Assembly: GCA_013289665.1 (NCBI GenBank)
Contig: JABCZN010000002.1
Span: 186,001 to 250,000 of the forward strand
Length of the DNA stretch: 64,000 bases
Reading direction: 5' to 3'
From: Acidobacteriota bacterium
GTDB taxonomy: Bacteria > Acidobacteriota > Terriglobia > Acidiferrales > UBA7541
In this document: positions 26,051 through 37,113 of the stretch, piece after piece
Position numbering within the stretch: the first letter of the stretch is position 1
How the letters are laid out: every line of letters begins with the position of its first letter
Position numbers and translations under genes: made by a program
The notes under the pieces: generated by a model
Seen by the model: only the letters and a program-made list of their open reading frames with translations
The model's database searches: none
What the model was told of the DNA's origin: nothing

Positions 26051-27499
26051 TTGTCCACCGCTCCCTCCCTTCCCAAAGTTGCTCCCTCCCGCGTCATGGG
26101 CTTTCGCGACCTCTTCCTCTTCTACGTCGTCACCGGCATCAGCCTCCGCTGGATCGCCACCGCCGCCGGCCACGGCCCTTCCTCCCTCGTCATTTGGTTC
26201 GCCGGTTGGCTCTTCCTTTACATTCCCCTCGCCCTCTCCGTCATCCACCTCTCCTCCCGCTATCCCGCCGAAGGCGGCTTCTACGTCTGGACCAAACTCG
26301 CGTTCGGCGAACAAGCCGGCTTCCTCTCCGCCTGGATGTACTGGGTCAGCAATCTCCCCTACTTCCCCGCCGTCCTCTACTTCGCAGCCAGCAACGTCCT
26401 CTTCCTCCATCCAGCGCTTCACCAATACGCGCAAAAGCCCATCTACTTCATCGCATTCTCGGTTTTCTTCCTAGTCGGCCTCACCGTTCTGAATATCCTT
26501 GGCCTCAATCTCGCCAAGTGGGTTCACAACCTCGGCGCCATCGCCATGTGGATCCCGGCCCTCATCGTCGTCATCCTCGGCTTCATCGCTTGGAGACACT
26601 TCGGCTCGGCCACCTCCTTCGCCCCGCGCAACTTCATTCCCACCGCGCGTGTTCAGGACATGCTCTTCTGGTCCGTAATTATTTTTTCGTTTATTGGCTC
26701 CGAATCGGCTTCCCTGATGGCCGAAGAAATCAGGGACGCGCGCCGCAACATCCCCCGCGCCCTGCTCCTCGCTGGCGTCACCGTCGCTCTCTGCTACATG
26801 CTCGGCACTTTCTGCGTCCTGCTCGCCATCCCCAGCGCCGAATCTTCCAATCTAGACGGCATCGCTCAGGCCGTCGCTCACACCACGTCCCGACTCCACC
26901 TCAACGGCATCACTGAATTTGCCGCTCTCTTCATCGTCATCAGCAACATCGGCGCCGCCGGAGCCTATCTCGCCGCCGCCGCACGCCTACCTTTCGTCGC
27001 CGGTCTCGACGGCTATCTCCCCGCCGCCTTCGGCAAACTCCACCCGCGTTACAAAACTCCCTGGATCTCCGTCCTCAGCCAAGGCCTCTTCGGAATCCTC
27101 TTCGTGTTCCTAGGCCAAGCCGGCTCTTCCGTAGCTGGCGCCTACAACATTCTCGTAGCCATCGCCGTCGTCATCACCATGGTCCCCTTCATGTTCCTTT
27201 TCGCCTCCATGATCCGCCTCGAAAGCCGCCACCGTTTCCCCGACCAACTCAACAACTCCGCGTCAGAAGCCTCTACGTCCTTTACCTCTTTCACCTCCAA
27301 GACTCTGGGACTCATCGGTTTCACCACTTCCGCCTTCGCCACCCTCCTCTCCCTCATCCCGCCCCCCGAAGAACCACACAAACTCCTATATCTCCTAAAA
27401 CTACTAGGCTCCGCCGCCGCTCTCATCGCGCTCGGCCTCCTCATCTTCCACCTCGGCCGCCGCAATTTCTCCCCTGATTTTTCAGATTCTTCCCGTTGA
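26051..27499 (+). CDS. APC-superfamily amino acid permease
   Basis: A 482-residue transporter with about twelve helices. Family features include an early broken helix (VTGISLRWIATAAGHG), HLSSRYPAEGGFYVWTKLAFG after TM2, and FIGSESASLMAEEIRDARR around TM6. The longest start is TTG at 26051 with GGAGG ten bases upstream; ATG at 26096 (MGFRDLF) is a reasonable alternative that sits closer to the first helix. It is divergent from the receptor and could share its regulation through the palindrome at 25877. Substrate unknown; a second APC permease lies behind iolD. Confidence 0.85.
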   Translation: MSTAPSLPKVAPSRVMGFRDLFLFYVVTGISLRWIATAAGHGPSSLVIWFAGWLFLYIPLALSVIHLSSRYPAEGGFYVWTKLAFGEQAGFLSAWMYWVSNLPYFPAVLYFAASNVLFLHPALHQYAQKPIYFIAFSVFFLVGLTVLNILGLNLAKWVHNLGAIAMWIPALIVVILGFIAWRHFGSATSFAPRNFIPTARVQDMLFWSVIIFSFIGSESASLMAEEIRDARRNIPRALLLAGVTVALCYMLGTFCVLLAIPSAESSNLDGIAQAVAHTTSRLHLNGITEFAALFIVISNIGAAGAYLAAAARLPFVAGLDGYLPAAFGKLHPRYKTPWISVLSQGLFGILFVFLGQAGSSVAGAYNILVAIAVVITMVPFMFLFASMIRLESRHRFPDQLNNSASEASTSFTSFTSKTLGLIGFTTSAFATLLSLIPPPEEPHKLLYLLKLLGSAAALIALGLLIFHLGRRNFSPDFSDSSR

Positions 27500-27593
27500 C
27501 ATTCCCCGTTCTTTGTACGAACATCCCCGCGGTCGAACCTGCCCCTGCGTTCTTGTTTTTGTCCCCTGCGTACTCTTTAACAAGGAGGACCCC

Positions 27594-28124
27594 GTGGAAT
27601 CCCCCCTCCGGCATCGGATTTTCACCGTTGCGTTTTTCTCGCTCTCTCTTTTTCTGCTCACCTTCCCGCCAGCCGCGATGGCTGATGCCATCTCCGTTCA
27701 AATCTCCAACTCTGTCCTCACCACCGCGAGTGGTGGCACCGTCACCTTCGATGGCACCGTGACCAATGCCTCCGGCTCCGATCTCAACGCCAGCGACTTC
27801 TTCCTCAATTTCTTTGAATTCGATCCTCTGTTAACTCCTACCCAGGACCTTGGCGTCGCGACAGATTTCCTGATCCCCAACAACTCCACCTCGCTTGAGG
27901 TCGCTTTATTCGATATTTCGCTCGGCGGCGCGACGCCCGGCTCCAATTTCTCAGGCAAGTTTCAACTCGAGGACTCCCTCGGCGATCAGTCCGTAACGCA
28001 AATCGTCACCGTCTCCGTGCTGGGCTCAACTCCGATCTCAGAGCCGCCAACCGCTGTCCTCCTCCTTGCAAGCTTCTGTGCAATTGCGGCCTTGCTCGTA
28101 AAGTTCAGGACCATTCTTCTCTGA
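27594..28124 (+). CDS. Exported protein with PEP-CTERM-like C-terminal anchor
   Basis: A 176-residue protein. The GTG at 27594 is chosen because AAGGAGG at 27582-27588 gives six bases of spacing; upstream in-frame sequence is not protein-like. It has a signal peptide (hydrophobic stretch ending at AAMADA), a Ser/Thr/Asn-rich beta domain, and a C-terminus of SEPPTAVLLLASFCAIAALL followed by basic residues. That tail follows the PEP-CTERM plan (Pro-Glu-Pro-like motif, helix, basic end), with EPP in place of PEP. Such proteins are sorted by exosortase; no exosortase gene is in the window. Function otherwise unknown. Confidence 0.7.
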   Translation: MESPLRHRIFTVAFFSLSLFLLTFPPAAMADAISVQISNSVLTTASGGTVTFDGTVTNASGSDLNASDFFLNFFEFDPLLTPTQDLGVATDFLIPNNSTSLEVALFDISLGGATPGSNFSGKFQLEDSLGDQSVTQIVTVSVLGSTPISEPPTAVLLLASFCAIAALLVKFRTILL

Positions 28125-28191
28125 CGGCTTCCTGATCGGTTTCTCTTTTTCCGTCGCTCGGCCCTGCAGACCTTTTCCCAAGGAGAAAGCC

Positions 28192-30135
28192 ATGCGATTC
28201 GACAATTTTCAAACTCCTCTCTCGCGGGTATTCGTGCTTCTCGTGCTCTCCGCCTGCTTCGCTCCCTCCCCGTGTGTTGCCACTTCCGGCCCGGTCTTCG
28301 CAACCCTCCCTCCAACTTCCGGCAGCGCAGGCGGCTCCTTTTTCGTCTTTCTCCCGATCACCAATACCGGCGGCTCCTCGGCCACAAACATTCAGGTCAC
28401 CGCCGCCACTCTCGGCCCAGTCGCTTTGCAGTCCCCGACGTTGCCTTTCAGCTTGAGCGACTTGGCCCCCGGTACGATTGATGAATCCACTCTCACCTTC
28501 AGCTCTTCCTCACTCATCTCCGGGAAAAACTATCTACTCACCGTCCGCGGCACGTATCGGGCCGGCGGAACAACGTTCGGTTTCGCCGTCAGCCGCATCC
28601 TCACCTTCGGAAAGCCCAGTCTTTTCCAGCTTCCCGCAAATCCTCTTTCTGTTACTCCCACGCTTGATTCCTCTCATTCCGTCAAACAACCCATCTCTGC
28701 CTCGAAAGGCGGCACCCTGTCCGCCACCGGCGCCGACGGCTCCGTCTTTACGCTCGTCATTCCTCCCAAAGCTCTTCTCAACGACGAGCTCATCACCCTC
28801 ACCCCGGTTTCTGCAATCACCGGCCTCCCCGTCAGCAACGGTCTCCTCGCCGCTGTCCAATTCGCTCCCGAAGGCCTGCTCTTCCAGCAACCGGCAACGC
28901 TCACCATCCAGCCTGCCGTTTCCGTTCCCGTCGGCCAGCAAGTTGGCTTCGGCTATCACGGCAGCGGTGCTGAATTTCACTTTCAACCTCTCGGCTTAAC
29001 CCAGGCAATCACTTTCTCGATTCTCCATTTCAGCGGTGTCGGCGTCGGCCAGGGTACGCCCGCCGCGGATGGCACTCCCACCAGCACCCTCGATCGGCTC
29101 GACAATGCGGAAGCCCCGCTCCTCGCAATCGAACGTCAGACTCTTTTCCCCACCGATCCCCCGCCCAACCAGCAGGCCCAGGCCGAAAGCGCCGGTCTGC
29201 TGCAGCAATACTTCGAGCAAGTCTTGCAGCCCGAACTTCAGGCCGCGGAGTCCAACGACGCACAAGCGGTGGATGCGGTGAAATCTTCCATCGACCTCAG
29301 CCAGCAACTTCAACCGCTTATCTCCGGTCCCGGCACCTTCCAGGCCGATCTCGATTTCATCCATCATTCTGTCCCGCTCGTCGTCGCCAACGCCTACGAC
29401 AACGCTCTCGCCCGCTGCGAAGGCGACACCTCAGAAAATGCCCGGCTGCTTGAAGCCGAGAAAATGCAGTGGCTCTTCTCCGCCCCTCAGGCAGTTGGCG
29501 CCGGTGGCTCCGCCGCCTTCCCCAACTTCAATTCAGATCTCACCACCTGTATCGCCGGCCCTCTGGAAATGACCTATGACACGAAGTTGATCGGCAGCGG
29601 AGCCGTCGGAGCTGGCGGCGCACTTACCCTGAATGGCGAGGTCAAGGCCGATCAAGTCCCGATGCTCTTTTCTTCCTCCGGCTATTTCGGCACCGGACCT
29701 CTGTTCTACTCTTCCCTATTCGGCGTTGTCACTTGGCCGCCACCCGTTTTTGATTGTGGTTCAAACTTTGTGGGTGGCCCCGGCACCATCAATGCCGAAG
29801 CCAAGTTTGATCTCAACATCGACCCCTCGACCATTCTCACGCCCGACCAGATCGAGCTCACTCTCACCGTCTTTCCCGACATTATGGAATTTTCTACCTT
29901 TGCTGCTGAGGGGCCCATGACCCCCTGTGCCTCCGCCACCATACCCACTACCCTGTACCTTGCCCTGTACATCGTTGCGGATGGATTTGGGCCCGCCACC
30001 AACTCCTTCGCTCCCTTTGTCGTTCATCTCGGGATTCCGGAACCCATTAACCTGCATGCCACAGTTCCCATCGGGAATGGAGTGGTCACCGCCAATATCG
30101 TCGGCACCGTCACTCTTTCTCCGCAAAATCCCTGA
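28192..30135 (+). CDS. Large exported protein with CARDB-like and ZU5-like domains
   Basis: A 647-residue secreted protein with a signal peptide (cleavage probably after CVA, residue about 30) and AAGGAGAAAG before the ATG. Residues about 45-130 look like a CARDB/adhesion-type beta-sandwich (PITNTGGSSATNIQVTAATL). Residues about 165-260 resemble a ZU5-type domain (LVIPPKALLNDELITLTPV and VQFAPEGLLFQQPATLTI). The C-terminal half is a unique region with Gln/Glu-rich helices and then beta sequence. No catalytic motif is recognised. It follows the PEP-CTERM-like gene on the same strand and may form an envelope pair with it. Confidence 0.7.
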   Translation: MRFDNFQTPLSRVFVLLVLSACFAPSPCVATSGPVFATLPPTSGSAGGSFFVFLPITNTGGSSATNIQVTAATLGPVALQSPTLPFSLSDLAPGTIDESTLTFSSSSLISGKNYLLTVRGTYRAGGTTFGFAVSRILTFGKPSLFQLPANPLSVTPTLDSSHSVKQPISASKGGTLSATGADGSVFTLVIPPKALLNDELITLTPVSAITGLPVSNGLLAAVQFAPEGLLFQQPATLTIQPAVSVPVGQQVGFGYHGSGAEFHFQPLGLTQAITFSILHFSGVGVGQGTPAADGTPTSTLDRLDNAEAPLLAIERQTLFPTDPPPNQQAQAESAGLLQQYFEQVLQPELQAAESNDAQAVDAVKSSIDLSQQLQPLISGPGTFQADLDFIHHSVPLVVANAYDNALARCEGDTSENARLLEAEKMQWLFSAPQAVGAGGSAAFPNFNSDLTTCIAGPLEMTYDTKLIGSGAVGAGGALTLNGEVKADQVPMLFSSSGYFGTGPLFYSSLFGVVTWPPPVFDCGSNFVGGPGTINAEAKFDLNIDPSTILTPDQIELTLTVFPDIMEFSTFAAEGPMTPCASATIPTTLYLALYIVADGFGPATNSFAPFVVHLGIPEPINLHATVPIGNGVVTANIVGTVTLSPQNP

Positions 30136-30339
30136 CCGTCCCTCGGACAAGCTTGGGGCTTGCCCCGCGCTCGGTGCGGGTCGCTGTTCGAGCCGGCCGC
30201 GTGGCACAGTCACGCTTGGCTTTTGCGGCCTACTCGGGGCTCCCAAATTTCACAAAAGGCTGTCAACCCGGCCAGGTCATTCGCGGTTTCTAGTTTTCAA
30301 TTTGAGATATGAACCTTACTCCTGGTTGGATGGACGTTC

Positions 30340-31491
30340 CTACTTCAATCTTTCGAGCACGTACCGCCGGATATCCAAACTCATATCCTCCATCGGCGCA
30401 TAGAACCCAGACTCATGCACCCGCGACTGCACTCCCTGCTGCACCCGCTTGCAGATCTCCCAGTCCTGCCGGTTCACCAAATCCCAAAATTCAATCGCAT
30501 CGCCCGGCGCGAAATCTGTCTTCTTCATTTCGTCCGGATGAAACAGAAAATCACAAACCACAGTCGTCCGGCCGGCCGCTTTCGGCCACAACGTGAACGC
30601 TGCCACGTGCTCGCACGCCAGGCTCAGCATCTGGTTCGGATAAATCAACTCGCCCTTATGCCGCACCTTCTCATCCTCATCCAGTCCTGGAAACGCCGCG
30701 CGGTTCGTCTTCCCGGTCCAAGTGAACGTCACCGCTCCTTCTTTGTGCGGAATTCCCCGCTCCCACTCGAGCGCTCCGCCGCCCTGCTGCCTGAACGCCG
30801 GCACCACGTTGCACAATTCCGGATGCACCGCCCCACAGTGGTAGCATTCGTTGTAATTCTCCAAAATGATTTTCCAGTTGGCGTGCACCTCGTACTCGAT
30901 CCGCTTCGCCGTCCGCAATTCTCCAAGCGGGTATCTCTTCACCCGCTCAATCGCCTCGCCAAACGCCCCGCCGAGCGTCCGTCCTTCCCGCACCGCCGCC
31001 TCCGGCGTCAAATTCAGAAAAATAAATCCGCCCCACACTTCCACGCCAACGGGGTACAACGAAAACTCCGCCTTAGAAAATCCATCCGCCTCTTTCGTGT
31101 ATGGCGCATTCAGCAGCTTCCCATCCAGCCCATAAGTCCACATATGATAAGGACACCGTATCCCATTCGCCCCCAGCACTCCGCCATTCAACGTGATGTC
31201 CGCGGGTATCACCTCGCCCGGCTCCGGCAGCAACCGCGACCCGCGGTGCCGGCAGACGTTGTAATGCGCCTTAATCTCTCCCTCTTTCGTCCGCACCACA
31301 ATCACGCTCTCGCCCAGAACATTCAGCACCAGCACCTCACCCGGCGCCGGAATCTGTTCCTCGCGTGCCGCGCAAAACCACTCCCGGAAAAAAATCTTCT
31401 CCTTCTCCAGCGCAAAGATCTCCTCCGACCGGTAATACCCGCTCGGCAGCGACCTCTGCATCCCTGAATTTTCGCCCGCATCCACCGTCAT
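30340..31491 (-). CDS. Rieske non-haem iron oxygenase, alpha subunit
   Basis: A 383-residue ring-hydroxylase-type oxygenase. The Rieske 2Fe-2S ligands are C80 and H82 (CRHRGSRL) and C113 and H116 (CPYHMW). The catalytic domain shows ENYNECYHCGAVHPEL, holding the bridging acidic residue and two iron-binding His. This motif is close to that of glycine-betaine, carnitine and choline monooxygenase-like members, so the substrate may be a quaternary amine or an aromatic acid. No reductase or ferredoxin gene is adjacent. A PYROXD2-like oxidoreductase lies upstream on the same strand. Confidence 0.9.
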   Translation of the reverse strand: MTVDAGENSGMQRSLPSGYYRSEEIFALEKEKIFFREWFCAAREEQIPAPGEVLVLNVLGESVIVVRTKEGEIKAHYNVCRHRGSRLLPEPGEVIPADITLNGGVLGANGIRCPYHMWTYGLDGKLLNAPYTKEADGFSKAEFSLYPVGVEVWGGFIFLNLTPEAAVREGRTLGGAFGEAIERVKRYPLGELRTAKRIEYEVHANWKIILENYNECYHCGAVHPELCNVVPAFRQQGGGALEWERGIPHKEGAVTFTWTGKTNRAAFPGLDEDEKVRHKGELIYPNQMLSLACEHVAAFTLWPKAAGRTTVVCDFLFHPDEMKKTDFAPGDAIEFWDLVNRQDWEICKRVQQGVQSRVHESGFYAPMEDMSLDIRRYVLERLK

Positions 31492-31646
31492 AGCCTACCA
31501 ACTTGCTCCCACATGCAATCAACTATCCAGCCTTGTCATCCTGAGCCCATCCGACCAGGATGGGTGAAAGGACCTCGACACACGCCCTCGTATAAAATTA
31601 CACGACGCGCTCTCCTCCAAACCAACAGCCTCTGTTTTCTGGTTCG

Positions 31647-33254
31647 TTACTTCCCTCTTTTCCAATCCCCAATCGCCTGCATCGCCGCATTCCTCCCTGG
31701 CGCTCCTGTAACTCCTCCTCCCGGATGCGCCCCCGCCCCGCACAGATATAATCCCTCCACCGGCGTCCGGTATTGCGACCAACCCGCCACCGGCCGCATG
31801 AAAAACAATTGCTCCAGATTCAAATCCCCATGAAAAATATTCCCTTCCGTCAGTCCATAAGTCCGTTCCAGATCGAGCGGCGCCAGCACCTGCCGCGCCA
31901 CAATCGCTCCCGGCACATTCGGCGCATACTCCGCAATCTTTTTTACCACACGATCCCCCAGCAACTCTCGCTTCTCATCCCAATTCCCTTCGCGCAGCTT
32001 GTACGGCACGTACTGCGCAAAGCACGTCATGATATGCTTCCCCGCCGGCGCCAGCGAATCATCCGCGTTCGACGCCACCACGCAATCCAGCCACAACTCG
32101 TCCGGTATCTCACCAAACTTGGCAATGTCATAGCAACGCTCCGCAAATTCCAGCGAAGGCACCAGCGTGAACAGCGACCTCTCCTGTGGCGCAGCCTCCG
32201 GCCGCGTCCCGGTAAATCGCGGCTCTTCGCTCAACACCAGGTTCACCTTCGCGCAGGGCCCCGCCATCTTGATCCCGCGCACCGCATTCACAAATTCCAC
32301 CGGGAACTCCTTGGTGTCCGCAAGCTGCAAGAAAGTCCTCTTCGGATCGGCATTTGACAGCACCATCTTCGCTCGAATCTCCGTTCCGTCCTCCAGCGTC
32401 ACTCCAAGCACACGCCCCTCTCTCGAGTCGATCCTCCCCACCGTCGCCTTCGTCCGAATCTCCACTCCCAACTTCTTCCCCGAAGCCGCCAGGGCCTTGG
32501 TGATCGATCCCATTCCCCCCATCACGTGCCCATAAAATCCCTGCAGCTCGTGCTCGCCACCACTCAACAGATGAAACAACAGTCCAATCGCCGTCCCCGG
32601 CTGATACGGCCCACCATGTTTCCCATAAACATTGTTCGCCAGAAACATGGTCTTCATCGTTTCCGTCTCGTAATTCTTGTCCAGAAACTCCCCCAGGCTC
32701 CCCGTCAAAAACGCCACCAGCTGCGCCACCTCGGCGTTCGTGATCCCGCGAAATCTCTTCCCCACGCGCAGCAAATCGCTCCACCCTTTTAGCGAGCGCG
32801 TACCAATTTCGGGCGGCGGCTCCATGAAAAACGGTTGCAGATATCGGGCCAGCCTTTTCAGCTGGTTATCCACTTTCACGAATCGTTCCGCATCCCGCGC
32901 AGAAATCTTCCGGAACTCCGCCGCCGCCCGCTCGCGATTTGCCCACCACGGCACCACCCGCCCGTCAGGAAACGCCACCTGCAGCCCGGGATCGCACGGC
33001 ACCATCCGCAGTCCAAACTCCGCCAGCCGCAATTCACGAATCACTTCCGGACGCAACATGCTCGCAATATAAGAAGTAGTCGAAGCGCGGCAACCCGGGG
33101 CAATTTCTTCCGTAACGCAGCAACCGCCGACAATTTCGCGCCGCTCCAGCACCAGCGTCTTCAACCCCGCTCGCCCCAGATAAGCCGCAGCCGTCAGCCC
33201 GTTATGTCCTGCCCCCACAACAATAGCGTCGTAGCGCGCTGCCAATGAATTCAT
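31647..33254 (-). CDS. FAD-dependent oxidoreductase, PYROXD2/phytoene desaturase-like
   Basis: A 535-residue flavoprotein. The N-terminal dinucleotide-binding motif is DAIVVGAGHNGLTAAAYLG, followed by LVLERREIVGGCCVTEE. A C-terminal FAD motif (GLYLCGAGAHPGGGVTGAPG) is typical of the CrtI/PYROXD2 group. Members desaturate or isomerise polyenes, but the PYROXD2-like branch has no agreed substrate. No carotenoid genes are nearby. Start ATG at 33254, with GGGGAAGAG upstream; a CCCCGAC palindrome lies just before it. Confidence 0.88.
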   Translation of the reverse strand: MNSLAARYDAIVVGAGHNGLTAAAYLGRAGLKTLVLERREIVGGCCVTEEIAPGCRASTTSYIASMLRPEVIRELRLAEFGLRMVPCDPGLQVAFPDGRVVPWWANRERAAAEFRKISARDAERFVKVDNQLKRLARYLQPFFMEPPPEIGTRSLKGWSDLLRVGKRFRGITNAEVAQLVAFLTGSLGEFLDKNYETETMKTMFLANNVYGKHGGPYQPGTAIGLLFHLLSGGEHELQGFYGHVMGGMGSITKALAASGKKLGVEIRTKATVGRIDSREGRVLGVTLEDGTEIRAKMVLSNADPKRTFLQLADTKEFPVEFVNAVRGIKMAGPCAKVNLVLSEEPRFTGTRPEAAPQERSLFTLVPSLEFAERCYDIAKFGEIPDELWLDCVVASNADDSLAPAGKHIMTCFAQYVPYKLREGNWDEKRELLGDRVVKKIAEYAPNVPGAIVARQVLAPLDLERTYGLTEGNIFHGDLNLEQLFFMRPVAGWSQYRTPVEGLYLCGAGAHPGGGVTGAPGRNAAMQAIGDWKRGK

Positions 33255-33275
33255 CTGAAGCTCTTCCCCTAGCGA

Positions 33276-33292
33276 CCCCGACCGGGTCGGGG
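33276..33292. repeat. CCCCGAC palindrome, copy 3
   Basis: CCCCGAC, loop CGG, GTCGGGG; the exact reverse complement of the copy at 19491-19507, again just upstream of a minus-strand gene start. Confidence 0.55.
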
Positions 33293-33417
33293 CCTCTTCA
33301 GACCGTAAATCAATCCCGCCAAAGGCGCCTCATTGCCGGCGTCTGACCAATTCTCATATTCTGCTTTCAGGTGCAAAGTGCAGTTGTTCTATCACAAAGG
33401 CAGGCGCAAAGGAAAAA

Positions 33418-35051
<1,634 letters not shown>

Positions 35052-35181
35052 TTTAGAGGTTATTCCCGGCGGCCAATCCGGCCTCTGAGAGTCTACCTCA
35101 CACCGTGCGCCCCGCGTATGCCGTTTGGTTTTCTGCTGTGTGTTTACGGTAGACTGGGAGTCAGGGAAAGAACTCCGAGAA

Positions 35182-36387
35182 ATGACTATCGCTTACATTT
35201 GTGACGCCATTCGCACGCCCATCGGACGCTACGGCGGCGCGCTTTCAAGCGTGCGCACCGACGACCTCGCCGCTCTCCCGATCAGACAATTGGTCGAACG
35301 CAATCCCACCGTGGATTGGAGCGCGCTCGACGACGTCGTGTACGGCTGCGCGAATCAATCCGGCGAAGACAATCGCAACGTCGCGCGCATGGCATTGCTT
35401 CTGGCCGGCCTGCCGAAAGAAGTCTCCGGCGCCACGGTGAACCGCCTTTGCGGGTCCAGCATGGACGCCATCGCCGTTGCCGCGCGCGGCATCAAGAGCG
35501 GCGAACTGGATCTGCTGATCGCCGGCGGCGTCGAGAGCATGTCACGCGCACCGTTCGTCATCGGCAAATCCGATGCCGCGTTTGCGCGCAATCTTAAGCT
35601 CGAAGACACCACGCTCGGCTGGCGATTCGTGAACCCCGCTCTCAAGGCCAGGTACGGCACCGATTCGATGCCGGAGACCGGCGAAATTGTGGCCGAGGAA
35701 TTTCACATTTCTCGCTCGGATCAGGACGCATTCGCACTGCGCAGCCAGCAGCGCGCCGTCGCCGCGATCAAAGCCGGGCGCTTGGCGGAAGAGATCTTTG
35801 CCGTGCCCATTCCCCAGAAAAAAGGCGATCCAATTCTGGTTCGCGTGGACGAACATCCGCGCGCGGACACCACTCTTGAAGCCCTAGCCAGGTTGAAAGG
35901 CGTTGTGAAACCCGAAGGCACGGTGACCGCCGGCAACGCTTCTGGCATCAATGATGGCGCCTGCGCGCTGCTGCTTGCTTCTGAAGCCGCCGTGGAAAAA
36001 CACGGGCTCACGCCGAAAGCGCGCTTCATCGCCGCGGCTACCGCGGGAGTCGCTCCGCGCATCATGGGCATGGGCCCTGCGCCGGCTACTAGAAAGATTC
36101 TCGCCAAAACAGGGTTGACCATCGCGCAGATGGACGTAATCGAATTGAACGAAGCCTTCGCCTCGCAAGCGCTGGCCGTGTTGCGCGAATTGAAAGTTCC
36201 CGACGACGCTCCTCACGTGAATCCGAACGGCGGCGCCATCGCTATCGGCCACCCGCTGGGCGCCAGCGGCGCGCGCCTCGTCACCACTGCGCTCTACCAG
36301 TTGCAACGCACCAAGGGCCGCTATGCGCTGTGCACCATGTGCATCGGCGTGGGTCAGGGGATTTCCGTTATCATCGAACGCGTCTAA
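35182..36387 (+). CDS. pcaF: 3-oxoadipyl-CoA (beta-ketoadipyl-CoA) thiolase
   Basis: Last step of the beta-ketoadipate pathway, giving succinyl-CoA and acetyl-CoA. The 401-residue thiolase has the acyl-accepting Cys in TVNRLCGSSMDA (near residue 92), GGVESMSRAP, the catalytic His in NPNGGAIAIGHPLGASGARL and the final Cys in LCTMCIGVGQG. The start is the ATG at 35182 (MTIAYICDAIRTPIG); the open frame 19 codons upstream is not thiolase-like. It leads the pcaHGBDC genes. pcaI and pcaJ, the CoA transferase, are not in the window. Confidence 0.93.
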   Translation: MTIAYICDAIRTPIGRYGGALSSVRTDDLAALPIRQLVERNPTVDWSALDDVVYGCANQSGEDNRNVARMALLLAGLPKEVSGATVNRLCGSSMDAIAVAARGIKSGELDLLIAGGVESMSRAPFVIGKSDAAFARNLKLEDTTLGWRFVNPALKARYGTDSMPETGEIVAEEFHISRSDQDAFALRSQQRAVAAIKAGRLAEEIFAVPIPQKKGDPILVRVDEHPRADTTLEALARLKGVVKPEGTVTAGNASGINDGACALLLASEAAVEKHGLTPKARFIAAATAGVAPRIMGMGPAPATRKILAKTGLTIAQMDVIELNEAFASQALAVLRELKVPDDAPHVNPNGGAIAIGHPLGASGARLVTTALYQLQRTKGRYALCTMCIGVGQGISVIIERV

Positions 36388-36407
36388 GTAGTAAGGAGAG
36401 TTGCCGC

Positions 36408-37112
36408 ATGAAGCCCCTGCTGGGTTATCGCAAGCCGGCTCCAGGAACGCAACCCAGTTATCTCTACCCGCCCTACGTGTCTTCGATCAAGCGCGCACCC
36501 AAACAGCCGTTGATTTCAATTCCCGTCACACTCTCTGAAATCACAGGCCCCACGTTTCTGAAAGAAATCGCTTCGCCCACAGCATTCGATTTAACGCGTC
36601 AGCACAAAGGCGAACCACTCGGGGAGCGCATCGCCGTTAGCGGCCGCGTGGTGGATGAAGATGGACGCCCGGTTCAGAACACTCTCATTGAAATCTGGCA
36701 AGCCAACGCCGCCGGACGCTACCTGCACAAAAATGATCAGCACAATGCCCCGCTCGATCCCAACTTCACCGGCGAAGGTCGCACCTCGACAGACGATGAC
36801 GGCCGTTATCGTTTCATAACCGTGCGTCCGGGTGCCTATCCTTGGAAAAATCATTACAACGCCTGGCGCCCGCAGCACATTCACTTTTCACTCTTCGGTC
36901 CGGCTTTTGCCACACGGCTAGTCACGCAAATGTATTTTCCGGGCGATCCGCTGCTCGAATTTGATCCCATCTTTCACAGTGTTCCCGACGAAGCCGCGCG
37001 CAGGCGCTTGATTTCTTCGTTTGACTGGCTGAGCACACAGCCCGACCTTTCGCTGGGCTTCCGGTTTGATATCGTGCTGCGCGGACGCAATGCCACACCC
37101 ATGGAGCGCTGA
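36408..37112 (+). CDS. pcaH: Protocatechuate 3,4-dioxygenase, beta subunit
   Basis: Catalytic subunit of the intradiol dioxygenase that opens protocatechuate to 3-carboxy-cis,cis-muconate. All four Fe(III) ligands align: Y105 (AGRYLHKND), Y144 (GAYPWKNHYNAW), H157 and H159 (RPQHIHFS), and the conserved Arg is R154. Their spacing (39, 13, 2) equals that of the Pseudomonas enzyme. Start ATG at 36408 with AAGGAGAG eight bases upstream; 234 residues. One base separates its stop from the start of pcaG. Confidence 0.97.
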   Translation: MKPLLGYRKPAPGTQPSYLYPPYVSSIKRAPKQPLISIPVTLSEITGPTFLKEIASPTAFDLTRQHKGEPLGERIAVSGRVVDEDGRPVQNTLIEIWQANAAGRYLHKNDQHNAPLDPNFTGEGRTSTDDDGRYRFITVRPGAYPWKNHYNAWRPQHIHFSLFGPAFATRLVTQMYFPGDPLLEFDPIFHSVPDEAARRRLISSFDWLSTQPDLSLGFRFDIVLRGRNATPMER

Positions 37113-37113
37113 A

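Noticed and set aside
32868..32876. DnaA-box-like TTATCCACT
   Set aside because: Single near-match inside a coding region; no cluster, so not evidence for an origin.
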